NCBI GenBank assembly: GCA_964399985.1
Contig: CAYNRY010000003.1
Location: 248,001-312,000, forward strand
Length of the DNA: 64,000 nucleotides
Direction: 5' to 3'
Source: Micavibrio_B sp964399985
Lineage (GTDB): Bacteria > Pseudomonadota > Alphaproteobacteria > Micavibrionales > Micavibrionaceae
Below the pieces are notes generated by a model that was not told the origin of the DNA, made no database searches, and saw nothing but the letters and a program-made list of their open reading frames with translations. This document shows positions 33,749 through 43,048 of this stretch, piece after piece. Position 1 is the first letter of the stretch. The number at the start of each line of letters is the position of its first letter. A program made the translations under genes and the position numbers.

Positions 33749-35476
33749 CTAAACGCGGAGATTGTAATGAGTTAACCCCGTTTTATTATCGGTGAAAATA
33801 TCCATTGAGGTTTCGATTGACGGTAATTCAGTGGTAATTGATGTCTCTGAAATTGCGCGGGAAGAAGCGGAGGGTGATTCTTTCCCCATAGCCTGACGGA
33901 AGGCGCTGTTATCCTGTGAAAATTCAAAAGACAAGGAAGAGCCGTCCAATTGAACGCCCGCGTCTTTCAAGGCGCTTTCAAGTGCATGAGCGTCTTTTTG
34001 AAACATAGTCGCTGTATCTGCTTTTTCTAATACAACGTGGACTTTCAAAGGATCGCCCTTTTTGTATTTCATTTCGACCTGCAATTTTCCAAGCTCGGGC
34101 GGGTCAAGACGCATCGAAATGGTTTGCGGTCCGCTTTCTTTGGCATTCTTGGCAATCGCCGCGGCAACGGTTTGAATTGCCGGATGAGTTTGTGAAGCAT
34201 AGGAGCTTTGTGCAACCGGTGATGAAGCGACTGTCATCGGCGTCACCGTAACAGGCAGAGCGACGGGGGTGGCTGTCAGGTTATTGGCAGAAGATGTCGA
34301 TGCAATCGCCGAAGACTGAAGCGACGCCGTATTCTCGATCTGGGCCGAGACTTTGCCTTTTACACCAGTGTCAACTTGTGGTGCTGCTACTGATGTATTG
34401 GCAGTCATGCCAGATTGCTGTGCTTGTGGAGCCAATGCCGGTTCGGCGGGCGGAGCAGCTTGTTGAGATAATGGGCGCTGGAAACGCTGGGCAATGCGGA
34501 ATTCAACCGGATCAAAACCGGTATCGGTGGCAATCGTATCTTCAGTGCCGGGTTCTATAGCAGCAAGTAGCGCGGCATCCATATCAATAGGTGTTTCTGC
34601 GGAGGCATTTGCGGTTGTCGCGATAGTCGATACGACAGGTGCGGATTGCGTGGCTGACATCTGGGTTGCAACGGCTACGGCCACATTACCGGCGGCCACG
34701 GATTGTGTTGCAGCCGAAGCAGGAATTTCAGGTGGCTGGAACGTAACGGTGATGACACCTTTGTCCGATGCCGAATTAACGGGCGCAGGCTGGGACGTAT
34801 TTGGAATAACTAATGTCTTCGATCCCGGATGTTCATCGGATGAATTCACAGCGCCGGAAATCTTTTCTTTCAACTCTCCGAGTTGAACCGGATTAAGGCC
34901 GGAGGCGATTAGTCGTGGTTCGGCTTCAACAGAAGTGTCGACAGTCAGCGCCGGCGTTGTTGGAACATCAGAAGTGATAACCGGCACAGCAACAGCAGAA
35001 GTGGCCGATGTTTCTACTGGCGCAGGAACGCCGGGGGTAAGGGCGGCGATAAGTTCTGCGCTAAAGCTGCCATCCGCAGGAGGCGTTAAAGCGGCGGCAG
35101 ACATATCTTGCGGCAGAATAAGTAGGGCCGGATCCATATTGAACAGAACCGCAGGGCGTGAGGGGGCTTCTGCGGAGGTCATATTGGCCGGTGCAGCGAC
35201 GATGATATCATTAGCAGCCGAGCCGCCAACTGGCGGCGGCGTTGTTTGGGCAAGGGACGGCATATTCAAAAGAGAGGCCATCATTTCAGCAAAAGCATAG
35301 CTGTCCGCTTGTGAAATTTCACTTTCGGTTTCGGTGAGGTAAGATTTTGCGGATGACTCCGATGTCGATGTTTCCTGCGTCTGCTTTTTCTCAGGGCGAG
35401 GCGTATCCTTCGCCTGATAAGATGGCGGCGGCGTTGCGGGTTTGGCAGTGGACGCGGAAGACATATATGCAGTCAT
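33749..35476 (-). CDS. fliK: Flagellar hook-length control protein FliK
   Basis: 575 residues. Secreted molecular ruler that switches export from hook to filament. Long Ala/Pro/Thr/Gln-rich N-terminal region without fixed fold, then the conserved FliK C-terminal domain from about residue 454 (SMRLDPPELGKLQVEMKY, VVLEKADTATMFQKDAHALESALKDAG). This hallmark L-x-P-P-E-L-G motif makes it the canonical FliK, in contrast to the gene at 4424. Followed upstream by flgN-like, flgJ-like and flgI. Confidence 0.92.
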   Translation of the reverse strand: MTAYMSSASTAKPATPPPSYQAKDTPRPEKKQTQETSTSESSAKSYLTETESEISQADSYAFAEMMASLLNMPSLAQTTPPPVGGSAANDIIVAAPANMTSAEAPSRPAVLFNMDPALLILPQDMSAAALTPPADGSFSAELIAALTPGVPAPVETSATSAVAVPVITSDVPTTPALTVDTSVEAEPRLIASGLNPVQLGELKEKISGAVNSSDEHPGSKTLVIPNTSQPAPVNSASDKGVITVTFQPPEIPASAATQSVAAGNVAVAVATQMSATQSAPVVSTIATTANASAETPIDMDAALLAAIEPGTEDTIATDTGFDPVEFRIAQRFQRPLSQQAAPPAEPALAPQAQQSGMTANTSVAAPQVDTGVKGKVSAQIENTASLQSSAIASTSSANNLTATPVALPVTVTPMTVASSPVAQSSYASQTHPAIQTVAAAIAKNAKESGPQTISMRLDPPELGKLQVEMKYKKGDPLKVHVVLEKADTATMFQKDAHALESALKDAGVQLDGSSLSFEFSQDNSAFRQAMGKESPSASSRAISETSITTELPSIETSMDIFTDNKTGLTHYNLRV

Positions 35477-35490
35477 GCGATGTTCCTGAT

Positions 35491-35958
35491 CTAATAAGCT
35501 TCGTTAAAGGCAGTTGCGACAGGTGTGTTGGAGGCCTGAATTTTACCCGCAGCGCCGTAATTTGGCGCGTCGTTTTTCAATGTTTCGCGGGCGGCATTGA
35601 TCAGACGTTCCTGTACGCGGCGCAAAGCGTCCGCCATACGGAGCGACCAGCTCATGGATTCTTCGGCCAATGCGGCCAGTTCGTGCTGCTCGGCGACGAG
35701 GCGTTCACGCAGCGGCGTATCCATTTTCTTGATGGTGGAAGAACGTGCCTGAAGCTCCTTTACGAGTATCTCATAGTCGCGGGTATAGGCTTCTTTTACA
35801 GGCTGGAGATTGAGGAATTTCTTGATATCGCGTGCGCGCATGGCGTCAGTCTCTTTTTTATAGAGGTCTTTCAGGCCCATCATAACGCCCAGCATCGTAG
35901 CCATCGCTTTTTCAGGGCTGCCGGAGAGCAAATTGGATTCGGAAGGAGGAGGGGTCAT
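35491..35958 (-). CDS. FlgN-like flagellar export chaperone
   Basis: 155 residues, mostly helical. FlgN is the chaperone for the hook-associated proteins. Long helices (residues about 15-130) with KDLYKKETDAMRARDIKKFL and RLINAARETL fit the FlgN fold. Sequence identity with FlgN is not distinctive, so the call depends on helical content, size and position between fliK and flgJ. Alternative: another small chaperone. Confidence 0.6.
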   Translation of the reverse strand: MTPPPSESNLLSGSPEKAMATMLGVMMGLKDLYKKETDAMRARDIKKFLNLQPVKEAYTRDYEILVKELQARSSTIKKMDTPLRERLVAEQHELAALAEESMSWSLRMADALRRVQERLINAARETLKNDAPNYGAAGKIQASNTPVATAFNEAY

Positions 35959-36035
35959 ATTCTATAAGTCTCCGTCTGGTAAAGGTTCAACTATTCTACG
36001 AGCGGCCGGCGCATTTGGGGCGCGCAGGCCCGATA

Positions 36036-36464
36036 TTAATTTGCGGTCCGGGTTGTCATGGCATCCTTGACGGCCAGGGCAATAACTTCCGGCTCGGCAC
36101 CCGGATGGGAAGCTTGTGCCTGCATACGGATCAATTGCTCTTTCACATGCGTGGCGATACCGAAGCCTCCTTGAGAGGCCATCTGCTTGCCGTATTCATT
36201 CAAGGTGAAATCACGAAAGACTTCCTCGCCTTTGCCGCCGCCGAAGTCTTCGCTGACTTTCATCATGTTCCACATCGGGCGCAGCATTTCGGTGACGAAG
36301 ACGGCTTCGAAATCCTGAGCTGTCTTGTCGATCTTCTTCATATCCTTATCGGATATTGAAGAAGCGGATTTGGCGGCGCTGGCCATTTTGCTTTCAGCAG
36401 AGCGTAATTGCGCGGTTTGCAAAGCGGAAGAAGCCTGGGATGTCGCGGCGGATATATCGGACAT
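36036..36464 (-). CDS. FlgJ-like rod-binding protein (no muramidase domain)
   Basis: 142 residues. The N-terminal rod-binding domain of FlgJ without the peptidoglycan hydrolase half. Signature block KTAQDFEAVFVTEMLRPMWNM and GEEVFRDFTLNEYGKQMASQGGFGIA are typical. Alphaproteobacteria usually have this shorter form, with the hydrolase as a separate protein. Overlaps flgI by one base, so coupled. Confidence 0.9.
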   Translation of the reverse strand: MSDISAATSQASSALQTAQLRSAESKMASAAKSASSISDKDMKKIDKTAQDFEAVFVTEMLRPMWNMMKVSEDFGGGKGEEVFRDFTLNEYGKQMASQGGFGIATHVKEQLIRMQAQASHPGAEPEVIALAVKDAMTTRTAN

Positions 36465-37627
36465 TACATTGTCTCGATTTCTGCCTGTAAGGCACCTGCG
36501 GATTTGATGGCCTGAAGGATCGTGATGATATCACGCGGTCCGACGCCGAGTTTGTTGAGGCCTGTAACGAGATCCTGCAAGGTTACGCCGTTTTCAAGTA
36601 CGGCAAGTTTTGCGTCTTTAGACTGGTTAACCTGAATATCGGAGCGCGGCACCACCACGGTCGAGCCAGTTTCAGAGAAAGGGTTCGGCTGTGATACTTG
36701 AGGCGTTTCATTGACTTTGATGGTCAAGTTGCCTTGCGCAATCGCAATGGTCGAGATACGGACATCGGAGCCCATAACGATGGTGCCGGAGTTTTCATCA
36801 ATGACGACTTTGGCGACTTGGTCAGGCTCGACCGGAAGCTGCTCGATATCGGTGATCAGCTCGACGATACCGCCCGGGTAGCCGTCAGGCTTTCTCAGGA
36901 TCACGGTTGCATCGTTGGCAGCCGACGCCAGTTCGGCATTGGTAAAGCCGTTGATGGCGCGGGCAATGCGGCGCGATGTTGTGAAGTCGGGATTGCGCAA
37001 AGACAGGCGCACTTCAGGTAATTGGTTCAGGTCGAAATCGATTTCGCGTTCGACGATACCGCCGCCGGCGATACGCCCGCGTGTCGGCGTATTCTGGGTG
37101 ATGGTCTGCGCTTCGCCGCCAGCGGCAAAGCCGGAAATGGCGATCGGCCCTTGGGATACGGCATAAACTTCCCCGTCGGCACCTTTCAATGGTGTGACGA
37201 GAAGCGTACCGCCTTGAAGGGATTTCGCATCGCCGAGCGTGGAAACCGTGACATCGACTTTGGAGCCTTGGGACGCAAAAGGCGGCAGGGTTCCGGTGAC
37301 CATAACGGCAGCGACGTTACCGGTATTCAAGTTCTGGCCACGGACGTTGACGCCGAGGCGTTCCAGCATGGCAATCAATGACTGGCTGGTAAACGGAGAG
37401 TTGGCGAGTTTATCGCCTGAGCCGTTGAGGCCGACCACCAAACCGTAACCGATCAGGACGTTGTCCCGCACGCCTTCTATATTGACGATATCCTTGATGC
37501 GGGTCGTGCCGGCCTGCGCCGAAGCCGCATTCCCAAGAAGGGCGAGGAACAGGCACAAAGCGCCAAAGCAGAAGATGACGAGGCCATCGAGATTTAATTC
37601 GTTAAATCGTTTCGCAATCTTTTTCAT
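36464..37627 (-). CDS. flgI: Flagellar P-ring protein FlgI
   Basis: About 387 residues from ATG 37627 (MKKIAKRFNELN), chosen because a signal peptide (LVIFCFGALCLFLALLGNAASAQA) follows and the upstream 28 codons lack similarity. FlgI blocks: TRIKDIVNIEGVRDNVLIGYGLVVGLNG, GDAKSLQGGTLLVTPLKG and NSGTIVMGSDVRISTIAIAQGNL. It forms the bushing of the rod in the peptidoglycan layer. Downstream on the strand are flgJ-like, flgN-like and fliK. fliX is divergent. Confidence 0.95.
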   Translation of the reverse strand: MKKIAKRFNELNLDGLVIFCFGALCLFLALLGNAASAQAGTTRIKDIVNIEGVRDNVLIGYGLVVGLNGSGDKLANSPFTSQSLIAMLERLGVNVRGQNLNTGNVAAVMVTGTLPPFASQGSKVDVTVSTLGDAKSLQGGTLLVTPLKGADGEVYAVSQGPIAISGFAAGGEAQTITQNTPTRGRIAGGGIVEREIDFDLNQLPEVRLSLRNPDFTTSRRIARAINGFTNAELASAANDATVILRKPDGYPGGIVELITDIEQLPVEPDQVAKVVIDENSGTIVMGSDVRISTIAIAQGNLTIKVNETPQVSQPNPFSETGSTVVVPRSDIQVNQSKDAKLAVLENGVTLQDLVTGLNKLGVGPRDIITILQAIKSAGALQAEIETM

Positions 37628-37756
37628 ACCAACCACCATTAAGTTTTTATAATCGTTGTAACTCTCCTTGCGAGGATCGTGCCAAGTCGGGCCGCGTCGC
37701 GCTCTAGGCAAAACTTGCCGAGTGGAAAAGCCGCAAAGATTTGATATGATGGATAT

Positions 37757-38209
37757 ATGAAGATCACAGGCCCCGATAAAACATCCAAAACCTCCGGCAC
37801 CAAAAAGACGGGCGGTACCAATAGTGCAGGCGCCAGCGCTTTCAGTGGCTTACTCGGCGGCGCGGAAGAAACATCAGAAGCGGCGCATACATCCGGCGCG
37901 AATGCGATTGCCCGTCTGGACAGTCTTTTGGCGGCTCAAGGCGCGGAAGATCCGGCAGAGCGCGCCAGCCGCGGACGCATGAAAAAACGCGCCGACAGCG
38001 TGCTGCGTGGCCTCGATAAAGTCCGCCTCGGTATTTTGACCGGCAATGTAAGTGTGGGCAATCTCATAGACATCGCGGATGTCGTTGCATCGCATCGTGA
38101 GCGAATTCAGGATCCGCAACTGGCCTCTATTCTGGATGAAATAGACCTTCGCGCGCAGATCGAGATTGCCAAAATGCGCATGGCGCTGGATGCGTCGAAA
38201 ATACTCTAG
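37757..38209 (+). CDS. fliX: Flagellar assembly regulator FliX
   Basis: 150 residues. FliX couples early basal-body assembly to FlbD activity in Caulobacter-type bacteria. N-terminal MKITGPDKTSKTSGTKKTGG, then helices with RMKKRADSVLRGLDKVRLGILTG and DPQLASILDEIDLRAQIEIAKMR, typical of the family. Divergent from flgI, the position seen in several alphaproteobacteria. Its target FlbD is encoded at 17914. Confidence 0.88.
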   Translation: MKITGPDKTSKTSGTKKTGGTNSAGASAFSGLLGGAEETSEAAHTSGANAIARLDSLLAAQGAEDPAERASRGRMKKRADSVLRGLDKVRLGILTGNVSVGNLIDIADVVASHRERIQDPQLASILDEIDLRAQIEIAKMRMALDASKIL

Positions 38210-38296
38210 TTTTTTTAGAAAAGTTCCCTCAAGCCCATGAAATAATTGGGGTTATTTGAGGTTGTCTCTCGTGTTTTCAGTTTCATTTATTTCAAG

Positions 38297-38521
38297 ATGA
38301 AACCAATAGATATTCTTATTGTCATCCTTTTTATGCCAGCGATTATCTTTGTCGCCGGATTTATTTATATGTCGAGCCGCGATTTATGCCAGCCGGGTGG
38401 GCCGATATTTTGTATCGGGATCAATTGGTTAACGGATTTGGTTTTTATCCCGCTTGTCATTTTCAGCGGCGGCGCGGGATTGTTTTTTCTCTGCCGGCGG
38501 CTAGGAACTGAGAATATTTAA
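38297..38521 (+). CDS. Small membrane protein, function unknown
   Basis: About 74 residues from ATG 38297 (MKPIDILIVILFMPAIIF); the open frame begins with TTG at 38246. Two predicted membrane helices separated by a loop with three Cys (SSRDLCQPGGPIFCIG). Not recognised. It lies 87 bases downstream of fliX. The 5' fragment of the structured element begins just after it. Confidence 0.45.
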   Translation: MKPIDILIVILFMPAIIFVAGFIYMSSRDLCQPGGPIFCIGINWLTDLVFIPLVIFSGGAGLFFLCRRLGTENI

Positions 38522-38541
38522 GTGAATGCTTATATATTATT

Positions 38542-38580
38542 AATTTCAAGGACTTAGTGTAGGCTCCTAGTTTGCTTTCA
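38542..38580 (+). repeat. 5' fragment of the structured element (third copy)
   Basis: ATTTCAAGGACTTA, GTGTAGGCTCCTAG and TTTGCT align with the first 40 bases of the full elements (ATTTCAATGACTTA, GGGGAGTCTCTAAG, TTTGCT). It is followed by the hairpin-rich ATTCGCTATCATAAGCGAAT and then by the full copy B. No middle or 3' block is present, so it looks like a truncated copy. Confidence 0.5.
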
Positions 38581-38653
38581 TTTTTTGTTGGATTTTTTCA
38601 TTCGCTATCATAAGCGAATGAATGAGCGCGGCGATCCATGCCGTGAAGAGTAA

Positions 38654-38979
38654 TATTTCAATGACTTAAGGGGAGTCTCTAAGTTTGCTCGTCGCTTTTT
38701 TAAGGGGTGTTACGCGAAGATCCGAAGGATCGAAGTTTTAATTCTCCTTCGGGTCTTTGGGTCTTCGCGTTAACTTGTGTTCAGTTTGAACGTAATTCTA
38801 ACTACTTTGAACGTCGCGTTTTTAGATAGGTTTAGCTTTCTATCGCGAAGAAGCGGAATTTACCGAGGACGTGGTGCAAGACTTAAGTCTCCCTGTCTTC
38901 TTGTAACTAACGGCTAGGTCCCCGCCGGGTTCGAAACCTTGGGGATGGCCGAAAGACGGCGTGCCGTGATCTGGCTCAC
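38654..38979 (+). ncRNA. Structured non-coding element, copy B (unknown family)
   Basis: No ORF. Ordered blocks match copy A at 14226. Helices: ACGCGAAGA 38712-38720 with TCTTCGCGT 38762-38770, enclosing CCGAAGG/CCTTCGG (a palindromic insert absent from A); GATAG 38825-38829 with CTATC 38840-38844 at the place of a different stem in A; TCCCC 38919-38923 with GGGGA 38941-38945, inner GGTT/AACC 38928-38938; GCCG 38948-38951 with CGGC 38957-38960 around AAAGA; final stem GTGxCC/GGxxCAC. Compensating differences in the GATAG stem support RNA structure. Confidence 0.62.
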
Positions 38980-39106
38980 AGCAAAGCAACACCTGATTAT
39001 AGGTATTTATTCCTGTTATGTCAATTTCTATGATCCCCAGAGCATATAACCGGTAAGCAGCCCGCCGATGGGAATTCAGGCAAAAAAGTAAAAGCGATGA
39101 TGAGAG

Positions 39107-39856
39107 TTAATAAGTCTTAACAACCATCCAAAAATGATTGTCATTTGTTGCTGCTTTAAAGCAGCCCACGGTGTCGGGTAGATCATGGCCAACTGAAGAT
39201 GGATTGCTGCCGCTTGTTTCAGTCCCTGTAGTAGAGATACGTCTAAAAGTGACTCCGTAAACGGCAGGGAAATCTGAATAAGAAGGAATTGTATTACTTC
39301 CACTTAATTGCCGGTTTATTTCCTGACAGACTAAATCTGATATGAATAAAATTCTCAAAACCTCATCGGGTTTATCGGTGCCAAGTTCCATGCCGTTAAT
39401 TTTGATGTCTCTTGAAAACCACTCGTAAGCCCGAGTATCTGCTGCATAAGAAGCATGTCTTGCCAAATGAACATAGGAAGGTTTAGGCAATGAAATGGCA
39501 TCGCTGTTAAATAGCCCGATGGTGCGGCCTCTTCCGGTTGTATCTGCGCCTACATAAACGATTCCATTCGTGTTGTCCGCGACACTATTGAAAAGTACCT
39601 GAGCATAATCACCACTCGCATACAATCGGTCAAAGCCTGATTTAAAGCGGTTTAATTCCGATACTAGCTGGCTGGCTAAAATTCGGGCTTGATCCTGAGA
39701 AATATTAGAGCTTCCTGTGCGCGAAGAGGAGACGACAGCGTAAGAAAGTGCCGCAAACAAGGCGACTGCAATTAATATTAAAAATAATACATTGCCCCGA
39801 GATCTATTCGGGATGAATCCCGGTGATGTATTGATTTGAGAATTCATAAAACCCAT
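39107..39856 (-). CDS. Membrane-anchored protein of the GNV-N-terminus family (paralogue of 52430)
   Basis: 249 residues (start could be three codons later). N-terminal RSRGNVLFLILIAVALFAAL with following SYAVVSSSRTG is one membrane helix near the N-terminus after a short polar stretch; it resembles a pilin stalk but lacks the G-F-T-x-x-E site. C-terminal part has VCQEIN and a final pair of Cys. The protein at 52430 shares GNVFFIIFLGIALFAALGYAV and VCVEINNKL. Family not recognised; perhaps a pilus-like or TadE-like surface protein. Confidence 0.6.
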   Translation of the reverse strand: MGFMNSQINTSPGFIPNRSRGNVLFLILIAVALFAALSYAVVSSSRTGSSNISQDQARILASQLVSELNRFKSGFDRLYASGDYAQVLFNSVADNTNGIVYVGADTTGRGRTIGLFNSDAISLPKPSYVHLARHASYAADTRAYEWFSRDIKINGMELGTDKPDEVLRILFISDLVCQEINRQLSGSNTIPSYSDFPAVYGVTFRRISTTGTETSGSNPSSVGHDLPDTVGCFKAATNDNHFWMVVKTY

Positions 39857-40091
39857 TAATTATAAATCTGCTTGTTTTTTGGCTTAATTGGACGTCGACG
39901 TGTCTACAGCAAAGACGAATGGCTATTTGTTTTATAAAGGAATAAGCACGAATTGAAAAGGTGAAAAGACTATATTCCTATATGCGTCAACAAACGTTTT
40001 TTTTCGTCATTGCGCTTTTACATGACGCGTCATTGATTTATAAAATGTCACGGCGTTAATATAAAGACGTCTCATAACTCTAGGAACCCTC

Positions 40092-42992
40092 ATGTCTCAA
40101 GCCTCGCTCGCCACCATCCTGTCCAGCTCCAACGCGGAATATATCGCCAATCTGTATAAGGAGTTTCTGCACAACCCGAATGCGATCGATGCGAGCTGGC
40201 GCACATTTTTTGGTGATCTGAAAGACGACGAGACGGCTTTGCTGAAAGAGATTACCGGCGCGAGCTGGGCAAGCCCGCATTACAAGAAACCCGCCGCGCC
40301 GTTTGGCGTGACGACCGCCGACGAGGCGATCAAGGGCGGCAAGGCTCCGGCGAACCAATCCAAGGCTCCGCAAGCGTCATACGATACGCGCGCGATGAAA
40401 GACTCCATTCAGGCCATGATGCTAGTGAAAGCGTACCGCGCCAATGGTCACTTAATGGCCGATCTCGATCCGCTCGGTCTGAAGCGTCCGCAAATGCGCG
40501 CCGAGCTGGACCCTGTGACTTACGGGTTTTCGGCTGGCGATATGGACCACAAGATTTATGTCGGCGGTATCCTTGGTTTCGAAACAACGACGATCCGTGA
40601 TCTGGTCTCTGTATTGCAGCAAATTTATTGCGGTAAGATCGGCGTTGAATACGAACATGTGATTTCGCAAGAAGAGCGCAACTGGCTCCAGCAACAAATT
40701 GAATCAACCGGCAATAAAACGCATTTCTCCGCAGAGCAGAAAAAAGCGATCTATCAAAACCTTGTCAATGCGCAAGGACTGGAAGATTTCCTTGCCCTGA
40801 AATATGTCGGCACGAAACGTTTCGGCCTTGACGGCGGCGAGTCTTACGTCGCCTGTGTCGAGGAAATAATCGCCAAGGGAGCCGAGCTGGGCGTCGAGGA
40901 AGTCATCGTCGGGATGGCACACCGCGGACGCCTTAACACGCTGACTAATATCGTCGGCAAGCCGTTCACGAAATTATTCGCCGAGTTCAACGGCATGCCA
41001 TCGACGCCGGACGACACGCCGGGATCGGGCGATGTTAAATATCATATGGGATATTCGACCGACCGCGTCATTAACGGCAAAACGGTTCACATGTCGTTGA
41101 CGCCGAACCCATCGCATTTGGAAGTCGTCAACCCTGTCGTCGTCGGCAAGGTGCGCGCGAAGCAGGATTTGGAAAAGGGCGGCAATCGCAAAGCGGTATT
41201 GCCATTGACCATCCATGGCGACAGCGCATTCGCCGGACAAGGTCTGGTCGCGGAGATTTTAATGATGGCGGAATTGCCGGGCTATACCGCCGGCGGTACG
41301 GTTCACATCATCATCAACAACCAGATCGGTTTCACGACATTGCCGGAATATTATAAATCCGGCCCGTACTCATCCGACATGGCCAAGATGCTGGCGATCC
41401 CGACCTTCCACGTCAATGCGGACGATCCGGAAGCGGTGGCGCATGTGTCGCGCATGGCCATCGAATATCGCCAGAAATTCGGCCATGACGTCATTATCGA
41501 CCTTATGTGTTACCGCAAGAACGGCCATAACGAAGGCGATGAGCCGATGTTCACGCAGCCTGTGATGTACAAGGCGATCAAGGAGCAGGTTTCGACGCGC
41601 AATCAATACGCGCAAAAACTAGCCGCCGAAGGCGTCATGTCGGCGGATGATTCCAAGGCCATGGTCGATGCGTTCCACAAAAAACTGGAAGAGGCGTTTG
41701 CCGCGACATCTAGCTATAAAGTCAACAAGGCCGACTGGCTGGAAGGGGCCTGGTCGGGCCTGACCACCCATGTCAAATCCAAATTCGGCGAGAAGCGCAA
41801 AGGCGAGACATCGATCACCGAGGCGCAAATGAAAATGCTGGGCGAGCGGCTTGTCGATATTCCGGCAAGCTTCAATCTCAATTCCAAGATCGCGCGTCAA
41901 TTCGAAGCGAAAAAGGAAATGTTCAAAACCGGCACCGGTTTCGACTGGAGCGTCGGCGAAGCTCTGGCTTTTGCCTCCCTCGTTCAGGAAGGTTATCCCG
42001 TGCGCGTATCGGGTGAAGATGCTGGCCGCGGGACGTTCTCGCACCGTCATGCCACTTTGCACGATCAGGAAAACGCCAGCCGTTATTACCCGTTGCAACA
42101 TATCACGCCCGATCAGGCAAATTTCGAAGTCCATGACTCTCCTTTGTCCGAAGCCGGTGTTCTCGGTTTCGAACTTGGTTATTCATGGGCCGCGCCGAAC
42201 TCGCTTACCATCTGGGAAGCGCAATTCGGTGACTTCGTCAACGGCGCGCAAGTGATCATCGACCAGTATATCGCCTCCGCCGAAACCAAGTGGCTGCGTA
42301 TGTCGGGTCTTGTGATGCTGCTGCCGCACGGCTTCGAAGGGCAGGGACCGGAGCACTCCTCCGCCCGTCTCGAGCGTTTCCTCCAGCTTTGCGCGGAAGA
42401 TAATATGCAGGTCACGAATATCACGACGCCGGCGAATTATTTCCACGCGCTACGCCGTCAGTTGAAACGCGATTTCAGAAAGCCACTGATCAATATGTCG
42501 CCGAAATCCCTGCTGCGTCACAAGCTCGCCGTTTCCAAGGCCGAAGACTTTACAGGCCAGACGAGTTTCCATCGCTTCTTATGGGACGATGCCCGTGACA
42601 ACCTTGCCAAGCCGAAAGACGTCAAGCGCGTCGTCATGTGTTCGGGCAAGGTGTATTACGACCTGTTCGAGGAGCGCGAAAAGCGCGGCATCAAGAATGT
42701 CGTGATCTACCGTCTGGAGCAATTCTATCCGTTCCCGGAAGCAGAACTTGCCGAAGAGCTGGCGCAATATCCGAACGCGGAATTCGTCTGGTGCCAGGAA
42801 GAGCCAAAAAATCAGGGCGGATGGTCCTTTGTCGAGCCGTTACTCGAAGAGACATTGGCGGCGGCGAAATTCAAAGGCGGCAAGCGCTTTAAATATGCAG
42901 GTCGTCCGTCATCGGCGTCTCCGGCAACGGGCTACGCGAAGCGCCACGCGCTGGAACAGGCGCGCCTGGTTGACGAGGCTTTAAAGCTCTAA
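40092..42992 (+). CDS. sucA: 2-oxoglutarate dehydrogenase E1 component
   Basis: 966 residues. Thiamine-diphosphate-dependent decarboxylase of the TCA-cycle oxoglutarate complex. N-terminal NAEYIANLYKEFLHNP, DPLG motif, GGESYVACVEEII, HRGRLNTLTNIVGKP, then the E1 active-site blocks GDSAFAGQGLVAEILMMAELP, HIIINNQIGFTT, DLMCYRKNGHNEGDEPMFTQP. C-terminal transketolase-like domain with SEAGVLGFELGYSWA and LPHGFEGQGPEHSSARLERFL. Full length. Usual partners sucB and lpd lie downstream, but with inserted genes between. Confidence 0.97.
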   Translation: MSQASLATILSSSNAEYIANLYKEFLHNPNAIDASWRTFFGDLKDDETALLKEITGASWASPHYKKPAAPFGVTTADEAIKGGKAPANQSKAPQASYDTRAMKDSIQAMMLVKAYRANGHLMADLDPLGLKRPQMRAELDPVTYGFSAGDMDHKIYVGGILGFETTTIRDLVSVLQQIYCGKIGVEYEHVISQEERNWLQQQIESTGNKTHFSAEQKKAIYQNLVNAQGLEDFLALKYVGTKRFGLDGGESYVACVEEIIAKGAELGVEEVIVGMAHRGRLNTLTNIVGKPFTKLFAEFNGMPSTPDDTPGSGDVKYHMGYSTDRVINGKTVHMSLTPNPSHLEVVNPVVVGKVRAKQDLEKGGNRKAVLPLTIHGDSAFAGQGLVAEILMMAELPGYTAGGTVHIIINNQIGFTTLPEYYKSGPYSSDMAKMLAIPTFHVNADDPEAVAHVSRMAIEYRQKFGHDVIIDLMCYRKNGHNEGDEPMFTQPVMYKAIKEQVSTRNQYAQKLAAEGVMSADDSKAMVDAFHKKLEEAFAATSSYKVNKADWLEGAWSGLTTHVKSKFGEKRKGETSITEAQMKMLGERLVDIPASFNLNSKIARQFEAKKEMFKTGTGFDWSVGEALAFASLVQEGYPVRVSGEDAGRGTFSHRHATLHDQENASRYYPLQHITPDQANFEVHDSPLSEAGVLGFELGYSWAAPNSLTIWEAQFGDFVNGAQVIIDQYIASAETKWLRMSGLVMLLPHGFEGQGPEHSSARLERFLQLCAEDNMQVTNITTPANYFHALRRQLKRDFRKPLINMSPKSLLRHKLAVSKAEDFTGQTSFHRFLWDDARDNLAKPKDVKRVVMCSGKVYYDLFEEREKRGIKNVVIYRLEQFYPFPEAELAEELAQYPNAEFVWCQEEPKNQGGWSFVEPLLEETLAAAKFKGGKRFKYAGRPSSASPATGYAKRHALEQARLVDEALKL

Positions 42993-43048
42993 GCACACGC
43001 CTGTATTCGCTTATATACGATTAACTTTTGCCTTTCATACTTTGCCGT

